From Tubulanus polymorphus (lineage: Eukaryota; Nemertea; Palaeonemertea; Tubulaniformes; Tubulanidae): a stretch of 64,000 nucleotides of DNA. The stretch's first letter is position 1. Each line of letters opens with the position of its first letter. The translations under genes and the position numbers were made by a program. Under the pieces are notes generated by a model. The model made no database searches. It was given only the letters and a program-made list of their open reading frames with translations, and was not told the DNA's origin. This document shows, piece by piece, positions 30,401 through 40,000 of the stretch. The stretch lies in assembly GCF_964204645.1 (NCBI RefSeq), contig NC_134025.1:2423001-2487000 (forward strand). Direction: 5' to 3'.

Positions 30401-31945
30401 GCCCGATAAAGCCTCTAGGGTACTGTCTATTCGACCTAATGGGTGAGCGTCTTTGACTGTTGCGTCATTGAGTCGGCGGTAATCGCAGCATAGACGCAGG
30501 GAACCGTCGGCCTTTTTCGCTAGAACTATTGGGCTTGACCACGGGCTGGTGGATGGCCGGATCAAGTCGTGTTCTAAAAGCTCCTTGGTCGTCCCCTCAA
30601 CAAAAGCTCTCCTACCGGGGGGTAGCCGACGGGGATGTTGTTTTATCGGTGGGTGGTCACCGGTGTCAATCTCGAATTCAAGCGAATCTGTTCGACCAAT
30701 GTCGAAGTCTCCCATCGAGAATACTGACTTTAGCTCCCGTATGATGTCAACAAGCTGTGTTTTCATGTCAGTGGGGATTTCAAGCTGGTCGATTTTCAAT
30801 TCTCTCAAGAGGTCCTTGAATTCAGTATTGTCATCACCCTGCAGCTGGATTTTTGGAGTTGACGGGTTTTGAGCATGGTCGTCGACAGTCATGATGTCAA
30901 CTGACTGTAGGGGGCAGAATAGACCAATAGTCTGGCCCCTGTCGACTCTACAAGCCTCATCCGAGAAGTTAGCCAGCCGAACCGGTATCTGGTTTGCCTC
31001 CGGTACCACCAGTGTTTTCCCAGTGCAAAAATTATTCCGTCCACAGCTGCTGATCATCCCTGAGGTCGAATTATTATGAGCATAACTCCGTTTCATGTAT
31101 CCATTTACCACCACCTCGGATCCAGCTGGAATGATTTGGCTCTTACTGATAAACACCCTGCAAGCGCTCGCGCGTTTGGGGCTCTGGCGGACAGGCACCT
31201 CGCTGAGGCTTCCGAAGCGGAGCACTTTGTTACGGTAATCTATGTTGCAGCCATATTTCTCGAAGAAATCACTTCCAAGCAAGCAGTCTTGTGCCAAATC
31301 CTCACTGACGATCATGGGGACATGAAATTCTTCAGTTCCAACTTTCAGACATACATCAGCTAATCCACGTAACTCCATTGGCTGACCGGTAGCCGTTGTC
31401 ACGATTCCTTCGATTGGCCTCAGTGCAGCGGCTTCACCAGTCGGGCTGCTAGAGTCCCATACCGAACCTCTAATGATTGTGCAGGAGGCACCAGTGTCCA
31501 GGAGTACCACCGCTTTCGAATGGTCATTTACTACGGCATCACAGAAAAGGCCCGAGGCGTGGAGCCTCACTGTTCCGATGTTTGTAACTAAGCTCGTCTG
31601 GGCTGGTTCTGTCCCTGTTGTTTGAACCTTGGTGTCGCGCAACTTGTGACAAGTGTTTTCCGTAGCCGGACTGGGAGCCTCACTGTTCTCCGAAGGGTCA
31701 CGTCGATTTTCTTCTATACTTTGGGTATGTTGTGGTGGTCTAACAGTGATGGTTCTAGTAGGATGCAGACCATCAGTAGGTGTATCTCCACTAGAATCAC
31801 ATGCCGGGCCAGCAACCACATATCCATCTTGAGGTGTCGTTTGAATATGGTTTGATGGTCTCACGGTGGTGGGGCTAGTATGATGGTAACCATCAATAGG
31901 TGCATCTCTACTTGCATCGCACGTTAGACCATTTGCCGTATTCAT
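27431..31945 (-). CDS. pol: Gypsy Pol polyprotein (protease, RT, RNase H, integrase)
   Basis: This uninterrupted frame has 1504 codons from the first ATG, and the same frame stays open upstream to the gag end. Domains in order are: a low-complexity N-terminus with a two-copy ~27-residue repeat; aspartic protease (DTGAS at ~150); reverse transcriptase with the YLDD active site near 585; RNase H; integrase H2C2 zinc finger (HQGFAGKHLG near 978, then CKTCQEC); and a DDE core with HIDIVG near 1043, HSDKGTNF and the Glu in NGQVENFN near 1138. A chromodomain is not evident. It lies in the -1 frame relative to gag, so readthrough by frameshift is likely. Confidence 0.95.
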   Translation of the reverse strand: MNTANGLTCDASRDAPIDGYHHTSPTTVRPSNHIQTTPQDGYVVAGPACDSSGDTPTDGLHPTRTITVRPPQHTQSIEENRRDPSENSEAPSPATENTCHKLRDTKVQTTGTEPAQTSLVTNIGTVRLHASGLFCDAVVNDHSKAVVLLDTGASCTIIRGSVWDSSSPTGEAAALRPIEGIVTTATGQPMELRGLADVCLKVGTEEFHVPMIVSEDLAQDCLLGSDFFEKYGCNIDYRNKVLRFGSLSEVPVRQSPKRASACRVFISKSQIIPAGSEVVVNGYMKRSYAHNNSTSGMISSCGRNNFCTGKTLVVPEANQIPVRLANFSDEACRVDRGQTIGLFCPLQSVDIMTVDDHAQNPSTPKIQLQGDDNTEFKDLLRELKIDQLEIPTDMKTQLVDIIRELKSVFSMGDFDIGRTDSLEFEIDTGDHPPIKQHPRRLPPGRRAFVEGTTKELLEHDLIRPSTSPWSSPIVLAKKADGSLRLCCDYRRLNDATVKDAHPLGRIDSTLEALSGATWFSSLDLTSGYWQVPIKESDKHKTAFTTENHLFEWNVMPFGVCNAPASFSRLMAMVLDDVAWKTCLIYLDDVVVFSHDLPTHLTRLQEVFRCFQKAGLKLKPRKCSLFQRRLKFLGHVVSEAGVETDGAKCDRVRDWPTPTSVTELRSFLGLVTYYSQFIKDFADLTAPLHRLTRKNEPFVWTFKQQLAFDGLKEKLTSSPILAFPDFSEGAGEFILDCDASNWAIGGVLSQLQHDGSERVIEYSSRTLKGGEENYCATRREMLALVDMIDHFRHHLLGRKFKVRTDHAALKWLQTFKNPEGQVARWLERLSEYDFVIEHRAGSKHLNADALSRIPKRQRKHGDCPTCGDTGPSIYQVTAKHQGDLTAHSTGLSRNKIIEAQVNDPEISEIREFLAGDGVKDKKRLQRCGRTARSLYSLVERLELLDGILALKPLPGATSTRHRVVLPISLTDGTIGVIHQGFAGKHLGTKKTECKIRERFWVLGLSARVRDFVRGCKTCQECKSPSKLPKAPMMSTPVGRRFQRVHIDIVGPLPRTRRGNVYILVAQDAFTKWPEAWPIRTEKASVVARALVNEWVTRYGCPESIHSDKGTNFESKVFMEMCRILAIEKTRTTAYHPMGNGQVENFNKSLKAMLTTAVNECGTNWDEELPACLMAFRSSVQHSTLETPFYLMYAEEMSLPIDISVGLPEDHQPRTKYGMDLSDRLTKSHNIVRDRLVMAQRRQKMDYDRFAKRGGYKVGDRVWLMSHFLKKDEASKFHRKWKGPYVVTERLSEVNYRVVLEPGADPRAVKRKRVVHFNDMKPCFLSSETVTIGHKKPRQEPVKMTDPEEQPTLNDDEGEEDEDCVWTRSHPETTAVIQEPLVTNPTQNHREPPTQNRSKPGPLNITNTEGHRRLRPRVGIRRPSRFVNSCTVNNDDSLANQNRASDPLVDPNTLIGPPVASDKIEQNNIFDIELIQNCQKCREVRSRINMRKGYWLEMGRYLKSKG

Positions 31946-31995
31946 CCGATTTTTCCTACGTCTTGCGGGGGGTATATACAGCGGTACAGGGGGGA

Positions 31996-33114
31996 CTATT
32001 TCCTGATGGGGTTTCCACTGCCCCCCTGAAAACCCCGCTTCTCGTTTCCCTGGTTTCCCTTAGGTAGGTGGCAGTTACTTGAATAGTGACCACTCCCCCC
32101 GCAATTATAGCATTTAACTTGTGGGCACAAGTTTTTGGGATGGTCTGCATCCCTGCAACGCCAACATTTGTCATCGGCGGGTGGTCGACGATTGCCATTA
32201 CCAGAGACAACTGCTTCCAAATGGCCTACTCGAGTCATCAGCGTTCCCATCATCGACTTCAATTCGTCGAGTTGTTTGGTTATGGCTGAGCTAGTCGAGT
32301 CGAGCTGGGTCTGGTTAACGGATACTTTTTGTTTATGAGTCGTGCCCTCAGTCAACCGTCTCGCTGTTTCCAGAGTCCGTGCTTGAGCGACTGCTGCAGC
32401 CAACGAACTTGGCTGGGCTGCATACATTGACTGCTTCGCTGAGACGGGTAGGCTATTACCTTTAAGGAATTGGTCTTTGGCCAATTCATCCTGCAGCTCG
32501 AAGGCAATGCCAGGGTATGCGTTCCTTGCCAGCTCTGCTAACTCGTCGGCATAGCGTTCCACAGATTCAGTTGTCTTTTGGTCCCTCCCTTTCAACAACA
32601 TCTTAAAGTCATCCACAGTCTTTGTTTGTTGGAAACGGGATGATAGCCGCCGACAGAAATCATCATACGACAGGCTCGAGTCGAGACGTAGGTTCGAGAC
32701 AGCCTGGTATGCCTCATGGTCAAGTCGCATCATCAGGTGTGATTTACGCTGTTCGCCCCCGTTGATGCGAGAACTAATCTGGGCCAGGTCAGCGAACGCG
32801 TCAAACCTTTCGAGCCAAACGCGGAAATTGTGTCCCATGGTATAGGGCTTGGGTGCCGGAATATTGTGCATTTTCGGGGTGGGTGCATCTCTCGTCACGA
32901 CCCTCTCCATCACTTCAGTCAGTCGCTGGAGGATGGAATCCTCAGATGTTTTCAAATTTTCGGCTTTTGTCTTCGTTGGACGGCCACGTTTTGGTTTTAA
33001 CGAGAGGTTACCCTCCCCACTAACCAGGAGGTCATGATGTGCAGCTCCGGCCGTTGGTGACATAGGCCTAGATAAGGCCAAGGGCTCACACACATCATTC
33101 TCAACATCCGACAT
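31996..33114 (-). CDS. gag: Gypsy Gag protein
   Basis: The frame has 372 codons with an intact start and stop. The middle (FRVWLERFDAFADLA onward, through YDDFCRRLSSRFQ) resembles the retrotransposon gag/capsid domain. Near the C-terminus are two CX2CX4HX4C zinc knuckles (CWRCRDADHPKNLC and CYNCGGSGHYSSNC) for nucleocapsid binding of the element RNA. The end overlaps the open pol frame. It should form the cytoplasmic particle that carries the element RNA. Confidence 0.92.
   Translation of the reverse strand: MSDVENDVCEPLALSRPMSPTAGAAHHDLLVSGEGNLSLKPKRGRPTKTKAENLKTSEDSILQRLTEVMERVVTRDAPTPKMHNIPAPKPYTMGHNFRVWLERFDAFADLAQISSRINGGEQRKSHLMMRLDHEAYQAVSNLRLDSSLSYDDFCRRLSSRFQQTKTVDDFKMLLKGRDQKTTESVERYADELAELARNAYPGIAFELQDELAKDQFLKGNSLPVSAKQSMYAAQPSSLAAAVAQARTLETARRLTEGTTHKQKVSVNQTQLDSTSSAITKQLDELKSMMGTLMTRVGHLEAVVSGNGNRRPPADDKCWRCRDADHPKNLCPQVKCYNCGGSGHYSSNCHLPKGNQGNEKRGFQGGSGNPIRK
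32020..32026 (-). promoter_or_regulatory. Candidate -1 ribosomal frameshift heptamer between gag and pol
   Basis: The minus strand reads GGGGGGC in the gag frame as G GGG GGC, matching X XXY YYZ. A one-base backward slip here enters the pol frame, which has no stop from this point to the pol ATG at 31945 and beyond. Position and frame fit a Gag-Pol fusion; a downstream stimulatory structure was not modelled. Confidence 0.6.
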
Positions 33115-33335
33115 AATTACTATTCTTTTATATAAATGACACAGAAAATACAGGACCGCAAATAAATGTAGGGGAAACAGGCACTTAAAAATACTAAATA
33201 TGTACTAGGAATTACGAAGTAGGTAAAAAAAAATACGTTAAGTACACACAAAAAGTAACAGTAATTTACACAGACTAAACGGAGAAAAACGTGTTCACCG
33301 CTTCAACTCAATTTCAACTGGTTTTTTCACAATCA

Positions 33336-33356
33336 AATCCCACTACGCTGCCACCA
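33336..33356 (-). other. Primer-binding site of the gypsy element, tRNA-Leu-like
   Basis: Two bases after the 5' LTR the minus strand reads TGGTGGCAGCG, complementary to a tRNA 3' end of CGCTGCCACCA. That is the acceptor end of common animal leucine tRNAs. The match becomes imperfect after 11 bases. Confidence 0.6.
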
Positions 33357-33358
33357 GA

Positions 33359-33550
33359 TGTAACGAGGTCCTATTCTGCCTGTTCCACAGTAGAAGTTTC
33401 CTCCAAATATCGACTCTGAGAGCCCAAAAACCAGTAAAAAGGCGGACAAAAGATATTAACACAATCACCTATTGTTCTGTATTTTCGAGAGAGAGGGCAG
33501 CACCCTCCAGTTACAACATAGAAAACGACTGATGGACATATTCCATCACA
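33359..33550 (-). repeat. 5' LTR of the gypsy element
   Basis: This is the 192-bp LTR copy on the upstream side in element orientation. It should contain the element promoter. No difference from the 25644-25835 copy was found by eye. Confidence 0.95.
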
Positions 33551-34080
33551 AAACCATTTTACAGTTGCTAGCCGCCATTTTGTTAGGGTACTTTTGTCCC
33601 GTATTGTTGGGTCATTTTTTTCTCTTTTTTTAAAAACTATCCGTGATGTGTGTTGTATCATATTTCATCTGTCCATGGATGGATTTTGACAGTTTCAGCA
33701 ACATTCAAACCGCATAAATCTCTAGTTTTCAGTTATGTAAAAATCATTTTTTAAATTTGCAACAATGCGACGTGAGAGCGATATAAAAATTGGCGGTCAG
33801 TTTTTGCCGTGCGCATAGAAATCAAGGGTACTAAACTTTGAAGTTCGTTATTTTCAGAAATAATTTTCTAAAAAATCCAAGCATTTCAAGAACTGTGCGC
33901 ATAAATGCCCTCTTTCATGTGAACTTTGAAATTTTAAGATAACTTGCCTAGTTATTTTCCTATGGCTCTTTAACTGCAGCGCGTGTATTGTCATTCCGAG
34001 ATTCGGCGCTGTTTTCTTTGCGTGTATTTCAGTATATGGGTGTTATTTCTTCATTTTCACTACACTTGTCTCTACGGAAA
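33551..34080 (+). promoter_or_regulatory. NUP205 5' flank
   Basis: This AT-rich DNA between the retrotransposon and the inferred NUP205 start presumably contains its promoter and 5' UTR. No specific site is identified. The retrotransposon lies about 530 bp upstream of the start codon. Confidence 0.4.
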
Positions 34081-37000
34081 ATGGTTTTAATTGTTGGTAC
34101 TGAGGTTTGAGGTCTGAGGTTTGAAAGCGGGAACCAGTCTAGGTCACTTGCCAGAGGTCAAATTGATGGAGTTCATTCACCGACACCGGGAAACTCAGAA
34201 ATGAACTGATTCCGTTGTAAAATAGATAGTGAATGTAATAAATGAATGATGATGATTAGTCAGAGATTGTATACTACTACAGTAACTGGTACTGGTGGTG
34301 GTGCTGTTAATACGATCAATCCAGGTCTGTCAGTGTCTGCTGTCAATTCGATATTTGCAAAACTACCGCTGAGCTTTATCAATCATACTATACTAACTTA
34401 AAAAAATAAATTCAAATTCAAGGGAATTTTATTCGAGATAGGCATCTTATTCTTTAGTGAGTGACCTAATCGATGGTGGTAAGCTTTTTTTATAATCGGA
34501 TGGGCTTATACCATATATGTGGTTTGTGAAAATATCCGATCGTGAAACTAAACCACAGTCGGGTTACTGACTACTTATTCTTGATCTAGAGCTAGGCTTA
34601 GTCGGTAACCTGTCTGTGGTTTAGTTTCACGATTGCATATTTTCACAAACCACATATGGTATAAGCCCATCCGATTATAAAAAGCTTACCACCAATGATT
34701 AGGTAACTAACAGGGCTAGGCTGAATCTGCCTGTTGCATTTTAATGAACTGCCTATTGCATTTTATAAGTTAGATCACTTTTATAGGCTAATTTATCTAA
34801 ATACATCGGCCCAATCAATTCCGTCTATGCGTAATTCATTTCTGCTGGTCGGTCGGTAGGCCTACTTTTGATATTTCAAACCTAGTCCCTACCTTGGCTC
34901 AACCCTGCCACTTTTATATGGGAATTCACCTTCCATGGTCTTTACCCAACTCACCTTAAAAATTGACTTATGAATGATTTTGAAGAATGATGTGATTTGT
35001 ATTTTTTTTAGATGCGCGATACTGGAACGAGCTGAAGGAATTGTACAATGTTATCGATTGCTGTATATTCAAAAAGCAAACTAGTGCTACTAGTTCTATT
35101 TATGACTTGGAGATGGTTTTGAAGAAACATAAAGTGGATTTTTCTCAAATAAATTGCTACCCGGTAATAAATTGCTATCAGTGCAGGAAGGAACCATTCA
35201 TAATGTACGGCAGTGCATCTATAATGTTCAGGGTCCAAAATAGCCACTACTTGTGTTCATAACGCTTAAAAATGAATAAAACCTGGAGAGGGAGATTGAG
35301 TTTTACTTAGGCTCTTCGTTTTTGGCTAAATGTTTATTTTGAATATTTTTCATATCTTCGAAAAAGGGTAAAAATGCAGCGCGCAGAAAGGAAGTTCAAC
35401 GAGCTTCAACTGATGGAATATCCATTCAAGGACAGCAGGGAAAACAGTCTTTATCTTCAGCATTCATCGATGAAACTCTCATATTCAGTGATCTGTTTGA
35501 TTTAAATGAATACGCCGCTGTTGAGTTGTTAATTGCTGGTAAGATCCGAGATTTTAGACTTAACCCTTTCAGTGCTGGCTAATTAATACCCTATAGTGCT
35601 GAAGATAATTTGAAAATTCTGAAAAATTCCACCCTAGTGTGTTGAATAACGGGAATACCACTATAGTGCGTCTACACCGCGGTGCAGTGTATCGTTAGTT
35701 ACTAATATTTCACTATGTTTGACAGGTGCTGCCATCTTTCAAGAGAGATAATTAGTAATTACTAATTAAATCGATACACCGCAGTGCGGTGTACTAGCAA
35801 AATCCATCACTGATTCGTACACTGCACTGCGGTGTAGACGCACTGAAAGGGTTAATGAAAATTTCATATCGGTTGATGACGTATCCGGGCATGAAAACTT
35901 ACCTCGATCACTTTTGATGATTAAATGTGATCAGAACTTCATCCGAGACATTTTCAAATGAACTGCATATATACATATTATTAAGTGATTATCAATGAGG
36001 AGAGAATCCCACAATGATAAATGATTATTCCTGAAGATGACTATTAGGATATAGTCGAAACGTTGAAATAAACTACTATCTCGAAGTTTCATTTTCGGAC
36101 TTTTTATTATCATTGTGGGATTCTCTCCTCATCGCGTCAACACGGATATAGTGTTCTACCAATCGTGATTATCAATATATGGTGCTGTTGCGATGAAGAG
36201 GTTGTTTCTAGGCTGAAGCGGTGGCATAGATAACCATTGATCTGGCTGCAGTCAGTTTGATAAATCATTGATTGATTTGATTTCAGGTGAGAATCAGCAG
36301 CAGTATTTTCCTGGTTTAACTCGTGGACTCGTAGCTGTTTTATTGTATTACGACGGTAAACGAAGTTTGATCAATAGTCTACGTACGTTGATTCAAGCTC
36401 GTAGCGGTCACACGTGGACTCTAGGATTAGCTCCTGATCTCGTTCCCGTCATTATGTCGTTCACGAAAGAACTATTCGAGAATCAATTGTCGAATAAGAT
36501 ACTCGGTAAGTCTTGTGGCAGACATGTTTGTTTTCGTGGAAAATATGAATTTCTATTCGTCGTGAATGATTTATTTTTGCCCTCAGATCATCTGAACAAG
36601 TTGGAATTGACGACTGAACTGGAGAGGTTGGAAAAGAGTCGAGGTCTCGGCAATGCGAAACATCGAAAACAGGTAATAGATTTATAGTGGCAAGTGAGGA
36701 TCCACCAGGTGTCACTAGTAGTTACTAAGGTTTTTCGCATCGCTACATTTCAATAATAATTGAACAAATCTTTCTCATTAGTAAATGAACTATAAATTAA
36801 ACTATGCCAAACACTGATTAGGAAAATCAATGTACGTAATATGAATTTTGGATTCTGGCGCTTAAATGTGATTATGTTAATCCTTTAGTCAGCGCCGCAT
36901 TAAAATCAGTGCGAATATATTAAATTTAAACAATTCATGTGACTGGTATATTTGTTTAAATTCAGGTGACTGATATCATCGAAGAAATCCGAGTTTCGTT

Positions 37001-40000
37001 GGCGGAATGTTTGTTTAATTGGTCGTGTCAAACTGGAATGGAAAAAACCGATGTGGTTTCGATCATAAAACATCTTCGCACGAACACGGAGATAAACAGT
37101 GACGGCACTTTGAATTCGGTCACTATCTGTTTACTGATGGCTGTATTGTACAGTTTCGATGTTAGTATGTTAGATGATGAATCGGAAGGTAAGATATTTT
37201 AGGTACCACCATCTTCCCTCAACAGATTTGATTTGAAGCTGATGGAATCCTTTTAGGAAAGGATGATTTGATCGAAAAACCTTTATATATTTATGTTTTG
37301 ATGGATGATAGACGTGTGATATTTCTATTAAAATTTAGCCGATGCCGTTCAGAAGATGCCGATTTTGATGGATGATAAATTCATTAAAACGATTCATGAT
37401 GAAATTACTGATTCGACGTTACAATGGAGCTGCCCTGGAGTACGCGCCGTTCTACAGTTCGCCTGGAGTTTAACACTTAGAGCTTTATCCAGACACGCTG
37501 TTGCGCAAGGTAAGTCCACGCCACAAAGTCACGCCGTCTGATGTGTTTCGTCGGTACCTCATTGCAGTAGAGAATGATATTAAGGTGTAATATTTGAATT
37601 AAATAGTTATTTTTGAATTTGAAGGAATCAGTGAATATTGCGAAGGTGACGAATATATCGCTGAAGCTGCAATAAGTGACGGTGTTTTCACTTTCATCGC
37701 TACGTCTATCGTGTCTAGCAGTGGGTTCCACTACGAGGTTTGTATCGATTCATTCTGGTTTTATTCGGTGAAAGTAGGACGACTGGTTGATAGAAAGATC
37801 GATAAATGTATTTCTACATTTCATTTTAGGAGTTCTACGTGAGAAAAATCCATCATCTATTGACAGAATTTCTTGTTCATATGCCATTAAAGGTCAGTTC
37901 AAATATCACAACCATCTGGTTCCACTGTTGCAGTCGTAACTATTCTATATTGTCAGTAAGATCAGCTATATAGATAGGTCTTACACTGACTGTGCAGTTA
38001 GACACTGATTTAAATAGTTTAGATTTATGAGTCGGTGATTCACGGTGTTGATTTTTAGGTGAAAGAACTTCGTAATCGCGGAGATGAAGTCGCCCGAATT
38101 ATAGCCGACCATATGAAGGAAGGTTTGATGCCGCCGTCAAATTTACCACGCGATTTTGAACATCTTTTAAACTTGGTATGTTTAAAAAACAAGTACCGGT
38201 TGAGATGGCATTCTTCATTCATATGCTGTATTTGAATGATTACATTTATCTCTAGATCGGAGAATTGTATAAAGAAGATCCGCTGAATTTAGAATTAGAA
38301 GAAGATTTCTGGTGTCCAGCGGAGATCGGTTTACCGGGAATGAGCGGAATTCATCGTCAATTTCGACCACCTCAAAGACAAGTACGTTTAATTCCATTCG
38401 TAGAAAGATCTTTTTATCGATGAATATTCGACAGAAATATTTTGATTATATTTTATTTCAGATAAGTCTGCACAAGTTCGTTAGATTGGCGGGTGATTTA
38501 CTACCGCCGTCGTTGTATATTCCTTACGTACAGATGTTAACCGGTCTCGCGTCAGGCAAACAGAGCGCTCATCACTGCTTTAACTTACTCAAAACTAACG
38601 GTATCAATTACGGTAAGTGTAAAAACATGTATTGAGTTCGAGGTTTGTAAAAAACACGTTTATTGTATGACGTTATATTTCAGGTGGTCAGGCGAGCACA
38701 ATATCGTGGGATCATTTCTTCCATTCATTCAGTCAGTATTACGCTAGTTTACGACAAGAAGCTCCGTTCACCGGTAATACATCAAATATCTACTGTAGCC
38801 CTCATCTGCGAGGTATAACACCTCTCGAATTAGAAGGATTGACTTCAGTTTTGAATTTGGTGCGGGTGATCGCTGACAAGGTAAGGTTCGGTTTCCCCCT
38901 GATTTCGAGCCGACGTATTTAACGCGTCATACGTTGTGATATATCTATAATGAATAGGATGAAACTGCGAGAATTTCTCTGTGTGAGAATCAGAATTGGA
39001 TGCCGATACAGCTATTCTTCGGTCTACTCAGCTGTAGCGTACCCGCGCCTCTGAAAGCGGAACTGTTGAAAACACTGGCTGCGTTCGCTAAAACACCGGA
39101 GATCGCGATTCAAATTTGGCAATCATTGGAAGTTTCTCAGGTGAGTTGATTTCACAGATTTTTCCGTAGATTTCGTGAATATTTTTGAAGTATTTGTCTA
39201 TATTGTTTATCGGTGTATTCAGATAGTGCCGACGATGGGAAAGAGACCGGGACAACAAGAAATCGGGATTCACGTCGAATTAGACGAAGTCGAATCGAGA
39301 AATGAAGAGTTTCCGATGATTCGAGCGTTCCTCGATTTCATATCTACGTTGATCGAGATACCGATACCTGCCGGACTCGGGGGTGGCTACAGGACCGCCG
39401 GGTTTCAACCGTTCTTCAACTTCATCAAAGACAGTATCTTCCTCAAGTTTCAGACACGCGCTTACAAAGACCCTGGAGAAAAAGTAAGTTTGACTTTTAC
39501 TTCTTCTCGAGATATATTGATAATGCTTCCTAATCTGATCTCCGTTTCTGCATGTTTGTCCGTAGTGGTTGATCGCTGCAAAATGTTTAGAAATATTCCA
39601 CAAGTTGCTGACGCAATATGAAATATTACCGGAAAACTTCACCGAACAAACGACTGATGTTCAAGCACCGATGACTACAAATAAATCGGCCGGACATTAT
39701 CTCATTATTCATTTACTTAATGACAGTCCGCTATTCAAAATGGTGAGGATGTTCTTTCTTTAATCGACTCATTGTAAACTCTCGAAAAAACTCATATTTA
39801 AGAAATTACTTGAAATTTCTTGAAACTCCTCGTTTAACAATAGTAACATATAAGTTAGTCAGGGTCCCTACAACTCCTTGAATCCGTGAAAACTCCTTGA
39901 TTTTTGAATATATTTTTCAAGGTCCTTGAAAATCCTTTAATTTTGAGAAATATCCATAAACTCCTTGAAACTCCTTAAATTCTGGGAAATTCCTATTAAA

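Larger units (their letters stand above)
25644..33550 (-). mobile_element. Ty3/gypsy-type LTR retrotransposon, apparently intact, ~7.9 kb
   Basis: LTRs of 192 bp at 25644-25835 and 33359-33550 have TG...CA ends and look identical base for base. The insert is flanked by AAAC on both sides (25640-25643 and 33551-33554). Transcription runs on the minus strand: leader, gag (31996-33114), pol (27431-31945), a third ORF (26351-27184), then the 3' LTR. A primer-binding-site candidate and a purine tract are in the expected places. All three frames are open. Identical LTRs and full frames imply a very recent insertion. Base composition is GC-richer than the flanks. Pol domain order PR-RT-RH-IN places it in Ty3/gypsy (Metaviridae-type). 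The clade is not assigned. Confidence 0.95.

Noticed and set aside
30529-31363. Plus-strand open frames across the retrotransposon pol region
   Set aside because: These are antisense shadows of a long conserved coding frame and contain no independent domain.
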